Shown one piece after another: positions 1-10,141 of a stretch of 64,000 nt of DNA. A program made the translations under genes and the position numbers. The stretch comes from Epiperipatus broadwayi (lineage: Eukaryota > Onychophora > Udeonychophora > Euonychophora > Peripatidae), in NCBI GenBank assembly GCA_028023455.1, contig JAQFVV010006199.1, forward strand, positions 7,266,972 through 7,330,971, given 5' to 3'. The notes under the pieces were generated by a model that saw only the letters and a program-made list of their open reading frames with translations, ran no database searches and was not told the DNA's origin. Within the stretch, counting starts at the first letter, position 1. Each line of letters begins with the position of its first letter.

Positions 1-1006
1 TGCATTGTCTGATACATCATTAATCTTCACAATGTTGTTCTTCCATTTTTATTATTATAACAAATCGAACTCCACTTGCTCTTCCAATATTTGTGCCTTA
101 CCAATTGTCTCTTCACCATTCCTTTAACTTTGGAATTCTCAATTTAATATTAGATAGTTCTTACAATTCATGCAATCTTTCTTCACTTGAAAGTGGTCTG
201 CAGTAATAGGTACCTAAAAAAAGGCCATTAAATAGCAGTCTGAATCCACATCCAGAAAGTTCTTAGGACATTCTGCCTTTGACTGAGCACTGTTGCCTTG
301 ATAAATGACTTTTACAGTTTATTAGACTTAAAAGCTATAATTTAGTTTTGGCTGTCATGATTATAAAATATCTATTAAAAAATCATTCACACACACATCA
401 ATCCTAACTTCATATAAGAACTATTAGGCATTTGAGAATAAAGGCAATGGTATTTCTTTATGCTATAGGTAAAAAACCCATGATCTCATCATACTGGTGA
501 TGCATGTTGATGAACAGTTCATCTATATTTGTTAGCATGAATAATCATGTATTGCAATGGAGTAAACATTAGGAATTTATCATACTTGGTTCCTTTAGGA
601 CCTCAAAAGAGAAATCAAAAAGTCTTCTGAAATCAAAAGTCTTCTTTCAGATAACTCCTTTCTGTAAGCTAAAGTGGTATAAGAAGGTAAAATAAAAACT
701 CTTTCCCTGTGGTATGAAATGTAATCGCTGTTGAGAAAACTATGATTAATAGAGATATTAAGAATACGATAGAAGAGAAATGAAGAAATCATAATAATAA
801 AAGATATATTGACTCTTCTTATATAATTAACTATTTTCTGCATTCTGAATATTTGTTTTAGTGAGGCTTGGGATTAAAAAATTATTTATCATGCATTGAG
901 ACAATAACACTATAGTTACATGCTAGTTTATATGTTTATTAATAAAGATATGAAAAAAAGCTTGGCTTAGCTTAGCAAAGTAGTAAATATTGTTTTATAC
1001 AAAAAT
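1..1006. other. Non-coding, no feature recognised
   Basis: AT-rich sequence upstream of the LTR element. No open frame here resembles a known family and no repeat structure was seen. The longest minus-strand frame, 595-843, is low-complexity and has no recognisable domain. Confidence 0.5.
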
Positions 1007-1635
1007 TGTCTACATATTATCTGTGGTATATACATAATTTTTTTATTCTTATATGTGTGTGTGCGCACGCGCATGTGCAAAGCTGGTCAGCACAAGGTAG
1101 TGTTGTATCACTCTAGAAATAAAGATAGCTGAAAAGTAGAAATAAGCAAAGTGCAAGTAATTTACATATTTTAATTTGCATAGCGATAATTATCTAAAAA
1201 TATGCAAATTAGAAGAGTTGTTAAAATTCCAGTAGAACTTCTAATGAGAAGAAGAAAAGCAGACTAGTGATAGTAGTAGACTGAAAACAGTTTAATGTGT
1301 GCAAAGCAACTGCAGACCAAATAGTGCAGAAGAAAAAGATATGGTCAAATCTAATTGGACTGACTCAAAAGTGCTGACTAAAATTGCTAGTGAAAACGAA
1401 CATAGAAAATTATGGAATTAAAATTATAAAACTTTGAATAAAGCAAGTAGATGTTAAAAGAAGGACTTTTAATAGAGTGTGGAAATAGAATCACCAATTG
1501 AACTTATTAATCTACTACTAGCTTATATATTATTCTGAGAAAATAAACTCAATGTTGGAATGTTTAATTTAAATATAATTATTAAATATAGGGCTGCTTG
1601 GTTATAGTCTGGCCTTGTATGTATTAAGAGATGCA
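1007..1635 (+). repeat. 5' LTR of the gypsy-type element
   Basis: Aligns with 7806-8648 over nearly its whole length. Shared blocks include a GTAGAAATAAGCAAA tract (1136-1150), ATATGCAAATTAG near 1200, CTTTTAATA(G/A)AGTGT near 1470, and a shared end around GTCTGG. It starts TG and ends CA. No clear primer-binding site follows it. Confidence 0.7.
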
Positions 1636-1899
1636 GTTGACAGTTTTTAAACCTAAATCACAGTCTGCAATACCTGTATAAAAATTTTGAATTTACATAT
1701 AGATTTCCATAGTTGAAGAGATTGAAACTATAAATGTTAATTGGTGGAATTACCAGACGTTGGATACATTAGATATTAACAGGGACAATATATACTTATA
1801 GAAATGTAGAATAGTATGATAACACCATTCAATGTGAACAATCTGGGACAGTGACAGATATACATCAATCATGTGGAAAAATATATGATAATAAATGGA

Positions 1900-2470
1900 G
1901 ATATTACTGAAGACAAGGTGAAAGTTGCCACTCTACTATGGGTGTCAGAACAGGATGTCCTGTGACTGGCCAAACATTTATATGATCTGAAGATGCTGGA
2001 AGAAATCCTGTTATGAGGAATTGCTTAGAAAATTAAATTCCTGTTTTAAGCCAATGATACTGGAATACCCAGTGCATCTTTGTTTTCATAGTAAAGTGCT
2101 GTCACAACCATTTAGCACCATGAACTTTAGTGAAGGAATGTGAGTTTAGAAATTATATAGAGGAAATATTATTGGACCAGTTATTATGGGACATGAGAAA
2201 CATGAAGCTTAGACAGATGCTTCTAACTGAATCTAACCTAACATATAGTGTCACCACTGAATGTGGGATAGTATATGTGACCATCCTAGACCATGCACAA
2301 GCATTTAAAAATGTGATAGAGATTGTCACTTCAAATACATGGCTAAATGTTGCAAAGGCATAGATGACACAGAAGAATTTGTCACAGACATCTAGTATCT
2401 GTTGTTATTGCAGAAACAAGGGGGAAATTTGCAAACTCAAAACATATGAATGTTTTAACCATAAATACCA
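1900..2470 (+). pseudogene. gypsy gag remnant
   Basis: An open stretch at 2130-2363 reads like the C-terminal part of a Ty3/gypsy capsid region: short motifs such as NYIEEILLDQLL and the following LRQMLL-x-ESNLTY pattern fit the family. Upstream, 1900-2040 in another frame has a further gag-like helix (KVATLLWVSEQ). Just downstream, 2395-2470 has a cysteine-rich stretch that could be a ruined zinc knuckle; its spacing is no longer CX2CX4HX4C. Frames shift repeatedly. The gag assignment rests mainly on its position before protease and reverse transcriptase plus this resemblance. Confidence 0.6.
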
Positions 2471-2559
2471 GGCTATTTATACAAGATGGGTAACAACAAG
2501 TGACAAATATCAAAAGAAGATTACCATCAAATAGGAAATCAGGGGAAAGAATGGAAAAG

Positions 2560-4207
2560 AAAGCCATGAATGTGAGGCTAATAATGGAAAGTGATGATAT
2601 GCCAAAAATGTTAGAATTAAAAGTCTGTGGATGGAAATTGATAGCAAGGCTGGAGTATCATCAATGTCCCTTAGAGAATGAATGACTATTGTAAAAGAGC
2701 CAATATTAACATATAAATAAAGAAAACAAAGTTAGTGGTGACAGGATTGATATTAAAGGGTGGTATTAATTCCCATAAAAGTGAATAGCCATGGTAAAAA
2801 TTTACCATGTTGTTATGAAGTTAATGTGGTAATAAAAAATATTAGCCCAATAATAGGACACAGTTGATTTAAGCCTCTGGGTATTAGAATAAATATAAAA
2901 AAGAGAATAAAAATAGCAGCTTAAATAAGAAGCAAATTCCCTCATCTCTCTTCAGAATTAAAGACAAAACCAATTAATGTTGAGCTAATAGAAAATATAT
3001 AACAAATTGATAACAGACCAATGAATGTGCTACTTATTCTTAAGCCCAAAGTATTAGAAAGCACTAAATTTGATAAACAAAGCTATCATTACATCAATGA
3101 AGGACTCTGCTTGGGAAATACCTATAGTTACCATACCGAACAGAAGAGGAATGTTAAAATTATGCGATGATTATCGAGTAACAATTAACAAAAATGTTAA
3201 CAAAGGAGTTTAACCTGTAACAAGCATAAGAGCAGTGTTAGCTTCTCCACAGAGAGCTTCATAAGTTGAAAAACTAGATTTTCTATTGGACAAATCCCTG
3301 TCACAAACAGAACAGCAGAGTTGTTTATGATAAATACGGATATGCGACTGTTTATATTTAATAAATTGCAATACAGAGCAACTATAGCACCTAACATTTT
3401 CCAAGCAGACGTGGATAAATCTTTTAAAAGTAGTAGAGGGGGCAACACCATATCTAGATGATATCCTGTAGTTGCTGAAAATGAAATGCAGTTAAAGAAA
3501 TGAGTATATGCTGTCTGCAAGAAATTAAATAAACTTGGTGCTAGACTAAATGCTTTAAAGTGTAATTGGTCAGTGAAAGAAGTAAAATTCCCCAAACACA
3601 TAATAAAAGACAAAGAAAAATACCATAACTCAGTGTAGGGCACTGCAGTAATAAAATGTTCTGAAGCCAACAAATGCTAAACAGTTGCAATCATTTGTAA
3701 GCTTACTGAATTTTTTTGAAAGGTTTTTAAAGGAAAAATCTCATAAAGCCACACTCTTTTATGAGCTTTAAAAAAACAGAGATAAAATGGGGAGTTCAAC
3801 AAGATGAATCTTTTAAAGAAGTGATCAAATTATTAGTAGCAGATAGATTACTAGTTCATTACTGTGAACAGCAAGAAATAGCAATTATAACAGATGCCTC
3901 AGTTTGGAGTTCAATGCCATGATTTCATATAAAGTATATGGAGATGAATGTCCCACTGTATACATTTCTAAACATTTTCTATGGCTGAGAAAAACTATAA
4001 CCAATTGAAGGCTATAGCAATTGTATTCACCATGAAGCAAATTCATCAATATGTTTATGGATAATCATTCAAAATGTATGCTGACCATAAACCACTATTA
4101 GGTATATTTAGAAAAAATAAGAAGTCTCCAGAACATACCAATCAGTGTATGCTGAAATGGATAAATATCCTAGCTTTATGTGACTATGAATTATTATATT
4201 GTACTGG
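2560..4207 (+). pseudogene. gypsy pol remnant: protease, reverse transcriptase, RNase H
   Basis: Protease: 2640-2678 encodes DSKAGVSSMSL, the retropepsin active-site loop with the normal DSG changed to DSK. Reverse transcriptase: 3110-3200 holds the IVTIPNRRGML..CDDYRVTIN region, 3330-3420 the thumb-side block ending APNIFQADVD, and 3451-3468 the catalytic YLDDIL, followed at once by a stop. The connection region at 3660-3840 shows the LQSF(V)..LNFFERFLK pattern. RNase H: 3880-4200 has ITDAS, then AEKNYNQLKAIAIVF and YADHKPLL. At least six frame changes or stops intervene, so no working enzyme is encoded. The remnant stops abruptly at 4207, where another sequence is inserted, and pol resumes at 7010. 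Confidence 0.8.
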
Positions 4208-7005
4208 TTGAAAGACGCTACCCAACAACACGACCCAATCCGCAAAGTCGGATTCAAACTCAGTCGAACCAAAGGGATTCAAACCCAGACCAAACTGAAT
4301 TCAAACCCAACTCACGAGCTCAGATCAATCAATGGATGACATATGTTGACGGTACATGACTATGCACCAAGAACTAGCTCAATGGATGATGATGATTTGA
4401 GACCCCTGATCAGACTCTAATAACATATAATAAAATAACTAAGGATATTTATAAATCAATTCATATATGTATGTTCGGGTTGCCAATACAGACAGCGAGC
4501 ATTAATATTAAAATAATTATTGAATAATAAAGAAAGTTAAAAACCAAATGTGTTAATAAAATGTTTAAAAAGAATACATATTTTGTTCAACTTTTGTGAT
4601 TAAGATTATATAGATTACCTCTAGTCTTTAAGAACGGAATTTGCAATAAGAATGGCAGTCGTTATCATATGCCAATAACTATTATGCAATACTATAGGAG
4701 GATTATATGTATCTATGCCCTGACAAGTAAATAAAGGTCAATAAAGGTATTTGGCATGAACAGAAATTATTATTCTAATTTTAAAAGAATGTGAGATTCA
4801 TTTTCACATTCGTAAATCAACTCACGAAATGCATGATAAATATTTAGGGCATAACTTTAATATTTAACAAAGAATTGACTTAATTATAATGAATATGAGA
4901 TTGTTTGACTTTAATAAAATCAATTCATCACAATTTACAAGCATGAGAGTGGAGCTTTATTTGAACTGAGAAATAATGGTGCTGACAATTTACGAGCCTT
5001 AAGAATAAATATGAAAAATAATGGCTTGTCAGTGGTTTGAGAAAACAGAAGGGTGGCTTGTATATGACAAGTCTTTGATGCCCTATGAAGGATCCATGGA
5101 ACACAGGGAAAGTCAGGCCGGGTCATAGCCACGAACCTTTGGTGTTCCAGTATACAAACGAGCAAGCAAGGAAGTGGGTTCTTCCTAGGTAATTAAAGTA
5201 ACAATATCACTGAGGACAAGCCTACGAGGCAGGAGATCGCTCGTGTCAGCCATGTTCGGAAAATGATGACTTAATAATCATCGTGTTTAAATAATAAAAC
5301 CCAATCTATATAAGGAATGCTCTACGTAATGACCTGATCATGTTGAATTAAAGTCAAACGAGCTTTAACTAAAAGTACTTAACACAATTACAAAATTATG
5401 CTAATTATATCCTAAATATCATGCCCTCCCTGAATACTAATATAAAGTATAAAATTTAACTTAGAATATACTGACATTAAATTCCTTTATCGACCTTTTG
5501 CAAAACATTTTAACATTATTAATATGAATGAATAAATATTGCTGAAACTCAAGAAAATAGCCGGAAGCATAGGTTAGAAATGGCTAATGGTTATTATCAG
5601 CTGTTAGTAAAAATAACAAACATTTAATAAATCCTTCAACACGATAATTAATAGAACTGTATTAAATTAGTTCTAGTGGGCAAGAATTACTATAACTTAA
5701 TATTATATTATTTTCATGAGGGAATTTTAACGAAAGAGATTATTATCAAGTTGAAGTTTTATTGGCATATAATCAAAAATAAATGATATTAATAATCATT
5801 CAACAAATATATAATACAATTAGTGAAATGAATCACCATCGTAAGAAGGGAAAGTTAACAAATATTAAATTTAAAGATGAGAGAGATAGAAATAAAGAAT
5901 TGCTTATACAAATTAATGCATTATAAAGCAAGAAGGAAATTTAACAGTAATTAATTTTAAAAGGTGGTGTAAAATAAAGTTCAGAAATGGCCAGAAAGCT
6001 GCGGTTCATTTAAAGAAAGATATTACCATTTCCTCCTGGTTGGTTCCTTAGTTTACACGGCAGAGTCCAATTGGGTTGAAACGTAAGCGTGCATTTTCAC
6101 CTATACGAATAGCATTTGGATTGATTCTTTCAGGTTTTGGCAGCACAATTTGGTGTGGAAAAAGTTTAATTTTGCAGCTACATTGAAGATCTTCTGGGGA
6201 CTTTGGGCCCAGCAATCAGATTCCTGAAGTTAGCCCATCACCATGATGGAGACACTATAAAAATTCATAATTTAAAACGCACATAGCTTCTAGCAGCAAG
6301 TTCTCTTAAACAAATATGGCCTCTCTCTCTCGAAACCTTTTCCAGGCTATTTATACCTGTTCTCTGGTTTCCCGCCTATACCGACTTTTTATGCCTTCAG
6401 GCTAAAGCTTCTTACCTTATCAAAGTTACAAATTTTGTTAATTGATTTTAGATACATTTCTTTGATAAGGCTTTCAAACTCATTAACTTTGAATTAGAAA
6501 ATGAATTTGTAAATCTGAAAAACGATTTTAATTAGGAACCATCTTTACATTTTAAATTATTATCTTTTTGATAATTAATAAAACTTTCCCCATTGTCTTT
6601 GGGAGTGGCGAATGTGAAAGCTTATCGAAAGAATGTAGCTTTTAATCAGAGAAATTTGAACAAATTGGTATAAGTAAAATAAAACATTCCGACGCAATGA
6701 AACTTTATAACGAATATATATATTTAATTATTTATAAATACATACACACAATCCATGCAGTATATATGTTTTCATGAATAATTTTATCATGAATTTATTA
6801 ATGATATTGATTAGTTTAAATATTAAAGTAGTTGGTTTTAACATATATTTATATAATACTGTTTTTTATTGAAACTAGCATGTATTGAACGTATAAAGCC
6901 CCATTGCATTCGAAAATTCACTGTTAGTACTAGGGTTTGAAGGGGGCTACAGGTAAGATATCATGAAGCTAGGATTGAACTTAGATCTGACCGCTTCATT
7001 ATAGG
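4208..7005. mobile_element. Unclassified 2.8-kb insertion inside gypsy pol
   Basis: Gypsy pol coding reads up to 4207 and resumes at 7010 (KHA-x-TLSR, the usual end of RNase H). CTGG occurs at both edges, 4204-4207 and 7006-7009, and could be a 4-bp target duplication. Locally the insert is less AT-rich (5050-5260 and 6000-6400). Its left end holds three spaced copies of ATTCAAAC(C/T)CA. No transposase, reverse transcriptase or terminal inverted repeat was recognised. The longest frame (4935-5165, minus, 76 codons) matches nothing I know. It may be a non-autonomous LTR-type element or another non-coding transposon. Confidence 0.55.
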
Positions 7006-7009
7006 CTGG

Positions 7010-7786
7010 GAAAACAGATAAAAACATGCTTATACACTATCCAGAACTACAGATAAAAGCACATGCAAGTTTACATGTTATTGAAATAAATTACATAGAT
7101 ATTATAAAGTCCAAAATATTTAAAAACAAAGTAGTAGCAAATAGACAAAAAATGATAAAGATTATAAACTAGACACAAACTGGATTAAACATGGATGGCC
7201 TACGAAACAAGCAAATTATATAGTACCGACAATTTGGAATGCACAGGAAAGTTTGTCATTGTCTATCAGGAGTGTATTTCAATGACAGATTGGGTAGTAA
7301 TTCCAACTGACGGGAGGAAATGTGTTATACAACTGCTACACAAAGGATCCTTGGGAATTGTACATATGAAAAAACTAACTGGCTAAACATGAACAGAAAA
7401 ATAAAACAAACTGACAGGGAATGTTAAGATTGCCAACAAACAGTGAGGTTATCGGGTAAAGAATACCAGCTCTTCATGCCAAGTTCTGTTATGAAAAAAA
7501 CTTAGGCAGAATTACTATTGAAATGCTGTGTAAAGTTGCATGTCTATATTAATTCACAACATTGAAAATGATGTTAAAATGGATATGTCTAAGAATATTA
7601 AGATAGATGAAAAAGATAATCTTACTACTCAAGAGACACTACAGAATTAACTGGTAAAATTCAACCAAAAACAAGAAGAGGATACACCAGAGCAGCTAAA
7701 ATAAAAATCAATTTTATTGAGATCTGTTTGAAAGATATATACCAAAACAGTTACAGGATTATTTTCAGTGAAAAGGACTTTTTTTC
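7010..7786 (+). pseudogene. gypsy pol remnant: RNase H end, integrase zinc-binding domain, pol tail
   Basis: The segment picks up where the pol reading broke off at 4207. 7180-7390 carries the block before the integrase N-terminal domain. WVVIPTDGRKCVIQLLHKG at about 7288-7344 corresponds to the family's zinc-binding HHCC domain; the second histidine is replaced (KGSLGI where KGHPGI is usual). The cysteine pair follows at 7420-7440 (REC-stop-DCQQ). The catalytic DDE core is not visible, so 7480-7640 probably spans a deletion. The last part (7660-7700, TRRGYTRAAK) resembles the basic tail of gypsy pol. The remnant is broken by frame changes. Confidence 0.65.
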
Positions 7787-7805
7787 TAGAGTGAGGAGGA
7801 AGTAG
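7787..7805 (+). promoter_or_regulatory. Polypurine tract
   Basis: GAGTGAGGAGGAAGTAG lies immediately before the right LTR. This is the expected place and composition for the plus-strand primer of an LTR retrotransposon. Confidence 0.55.
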
Positions 7806-8648
7806 TGCTACATACTGACTGGAGTGAATGGAAGGTATTGCTGTATACAGACTGATTTATGTATTTAGTAGTAAAGATATATATTTATAAGTGTATGTGT
7901 ATGCAAAGCTGTCAATATAGGTAATGTTGTGTCATTGTAGAAATAATGTTATAAGGAAAGTAGAAATAAGCAAACTGCAAAAAACATATGTATTCTAATT
8001 TGCATATCAATAATTGCCCAACAATATGCAAATTAGCAAAGTTGTTAAAATGCCAATAGAACTACTAATGAGAAGGAAAAAGGAATCTAGGGATGTTAGT
8101 AGTGCAGAGTGAAATCAATTTAATGTGTGAAATATAGCTGAAGATCAGATAGTGTAGAAGAGATGCAATCAAATCTAATTGGAATCATTCAAAGATGTGA
8201 GTGAGCAGTAAATTGCTTACTAAAATCGCTAAAAACCAACATAGAAAGTTACGGAATTAAAATGATTAAAAGGACTTTTAATAAAGTGTATAAATGGAAT
8301 TAACTCTACATACGAACAGTTCAGTGATTAATATTATTTCTTATAGAGTTCAACCAACAAGTTATCAGTTGAACCTACTAATCTATTACTAATTTATACG
8401 TTATACTGAATAAGTAAATTCGATATTGGTATACAGTTTAAAGTATAATTATTAAATGGTACTTGTGTATAATTCAACCGATGACGTTTTTCACTTACCG
8501 AATTCCCTTCCGGTAGGCATCGACGGTTTTTTGCATGACAACGTTATCATGGTAACCAAGTGACTGGCGTGATTAATCCATCAGAGAGTCACTATTAAAT
8601 TTATGATTGCTTAGATCATGGTCTGGTCCCGTACACATTAATTCTACA
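7806..8648 (+). repeat. 3' LTR of the gypsy-type element, interrupted by a MITE
   Basis: Matches 1007-1635 block for block. The match stops at 8457 and resumes at 8593 with the last ~55 bp of the LTR (shared GTCTGG core). The sequence between is a foreign insertion. Without it the LTR is about 700 bp, with a few extra short segments relative to the 5' copy. Confidence 0.7.
8458..8592 (-). mobile_element. 135-bp MITE with 8-bp target duplication (copy 1)
   Basis: Flanked on both sides by TATTAAAT (8450-8457 and 8593-8600) and inserted in the LTR. It begins GGTACTT and ends GAGAGTCAC; the two ends are only weakly inverted. Locally GC-rich, with an internal near-palindrome (ATGACAACGTTATCAT) and a hairpin around CCTTCCGGTAGG. 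It is the reverse complement of 53331-53463 with scattered differences. An 8-bp duplication is compatible with the Merlin, hAT or P superfamilies. Confidence 0.75.
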
Positions 8649-9560
8649 GAGCCGAAGATTCGAATAAGTGCAATTATGGATAAATTATTTGCTTTTGCAT
8701 CGAAAACTTTTGTTTTCTAACTTCAGTTTATTAATTCCTGGTCTAAATTTAGTGAAAAAAAATCTTGAAAGATTATTAAACTATGTCGAACTTGTTTCAC
8801 GTAAACACACCTATATTTGAAATATGCTTGTACGCAGCAAAGCGTTTTTTAAACATATCTAACAAAAATAACATTTTTTCAGGATAACATTGGTTTAAAT
8901 TCTAGACAGAAGTAGACAAACTATACATAATATATAAAAATATCTTTACGGACACAACGTGATTAATCTAAAAACAATAAGCATATTGTTAAAAATTACA
9001 ATGATTATCTATCGCAATTAAATAACTAAACATAAAAAGTATTTGTCATAAGAATAACTTGTTTAACTTTCTTAAATGCTTAAGGCAATTTGTGTCAATT
9101 CCTCTACATCTTAAATTATGAAAAAAAAATCAGAAAAATTTATTTTTTGCTTTTATCTTAAATATCCTTACATATTTTTTGAATATCAAGTGTCACAAAT
9201 AATAAATTCATTATTCAATATTTCTTTTTTCTTCTTAAATTTTTTTTTCCAGCTTTTATTAAATAACTAGAACCTTTTAAACTTACTAATATTTAATTAT
9301 ATTCTTTTGCTCAGTTTTATTGGACTACATAGAAAGAGTGAAAGAGTGTTTATAAAGATTGACCAATCACAAAAATTGTTTTAAAATATACTTTTCTATA
9401 TGTATTAAGTATTTTCAGATTTATTAGCAAAATTCTGATTTTTTTTTCTTATTTTCTAAACTATAATCATAATTTATTATGGTAATTATTTTTTAAAAAT
9501 TATTTTCTGCGTTTAGTAAAGCACTCGTTATCTTTCTCATACATAGTATCTCTCTCTTTT
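8649..9560. other. AT-rich region upstream of the Src42A-like exon
   Basis: No coding or repeat signal seen. It presumably contains or borders the promoter of the kinase gene, but no TATA box or initiator stands out from the background. Confidence 0.4.
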
Positions 9561-9567
9561 TTTTTAT

Positions 9568-9742
9568 GGTAAGAAGGCGGCGGAAGTAGCGAAACTTCCA
9601 TAAGCGTGATGAGGTTGGAGTTGGTGAGTACGGTGTTTTGACTTCCTAAAATATTTTTTCTTTCAATAAAATTTATTAGTGTGATTATTATTGATAATCA
9701 AAAGTGATAGGATTTTAACCACGGTTTGGATTTAATCCCACC
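9568..9742 (+). other. Probable 5' untranslated sequence of the Src42A-like gene
   Basis: GC content rises at 9575-9623. A consensus-like donor (TTG|GTGAGTA) lies at 9624, and a plausible acceptor (pyrimidine run, then TTATTAG) ends at 9679. A 56-nt intron at 9624-9679 is therefore possible, leaving a short leader before the ATG. A pyrimidine run at 9549-9565 could mark an upstream acceptor or simply the promoter edge. An in-frame TAA at 9716-9718 rules out coding upstream of the chosen start. Confidence 0.4.
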
Positions 9743-10137
9743 ATGGGCAATTGTTTTAGTCGGCCAGTAAGTAAAACAACCACGAAAAAAGATGTAACTC
9801 AAGTACCGGTTAATCAAAGAAACGATACTGTTCCTATTGAAACTCCAACCATTATAATAACCGAAAATCCACGAAACGACCCTCGGACGTGCGGAGTTAA
9901 TTTATCGCCACCGCCTGAAAATGAGTCTTTGCAAAGTACTAATGCTAAAATTTTTGTAGCACTTTATGATTACGATGCTCGGACTAACGAGGATTTAAGT
10001 TTTAAAAAGGGTGAACATTTAGAAATTTTAAATGACACCCAAGGTGATTGGTGGTTTGCGAGATCAAAATCAACAAAGTCAGAAGGATATATTCCGTCAA
10101 ATTATGTAGCGAAGTTAAAGAGCATTGAAGCCGAACC
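9743..10137 (+). CDS. Src42A: Src-family tyrosine kinase, first coding exon (Src42A-like; N-terminus and SH3 domain)
   Basis: Encodes the first 131 full codons plus two bases of codon 132. Residues 1-6 are MGNCFS: Gly2 is the N-myristoylation site and Cys4 a likely palmitoylation site, which anchor Src kinases to the inner plasma membrane. Residues 7-66 are the poorly conserved unique region. Residues 69-123 form an SH3 domain with ALYDY (73-77), the E/D-rich RT loop, the WW pair (103-104) and the SNYV motif (119-122) that together bind proline-rich ligands. The end, [10 protein letters not shown], matches the SH3-SH2 linker I recall for insect Src42A. The start has a strong context (CCCACCATGG) and an in-frame stop 27 nt upstream. 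The exon ends at 10137 before GTAAGT, in phase 2; reading on reaches a stop at once. SH2 and kinase exons are not in this window. A closely related Src-family paralogue is the main alternative. Confidence 0.9.
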
Positions 10138-10141
10138 GTAA

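Larger units (their letters stand above)
1007..8648 (+). mobile_element. Decayed Ty3/gypsy-type LTR retrotransposon
   Basis: Two diverged direct repeats, 1007-1635 and 7806-8648, bound an interior with gag, protease, reverse transcriptase, RNase H and integrase remnants in gypsy order on the plus strand. A purine tract lies directly before the right repeat. Stops and frameshifts break every domain, so the copy is inactive. Two later insertions sit inside it, at 4208-7005 and 8458-8592. The integrase catalytic core was not found and is probably deleted. No envelope-like frame was seen. I found no convincing duplication of host target sequence at the outer ends, which fits an old insertion. Confidence 0.8.

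Noticed and set aside
3197-3673. A 158-codon minus-strand frame
   Set aside because: It is antisense to the gypsy reverse transcriptase, whose motifs (including YLDDIL) read on the plus strand.
4240-4300. B-box-like GATTCAAACCC motifs suggesting a tRNA gene or SINE
   Set aside because: No matching A box, cloverleaf or tail could be found; the motif simply repeats three times.
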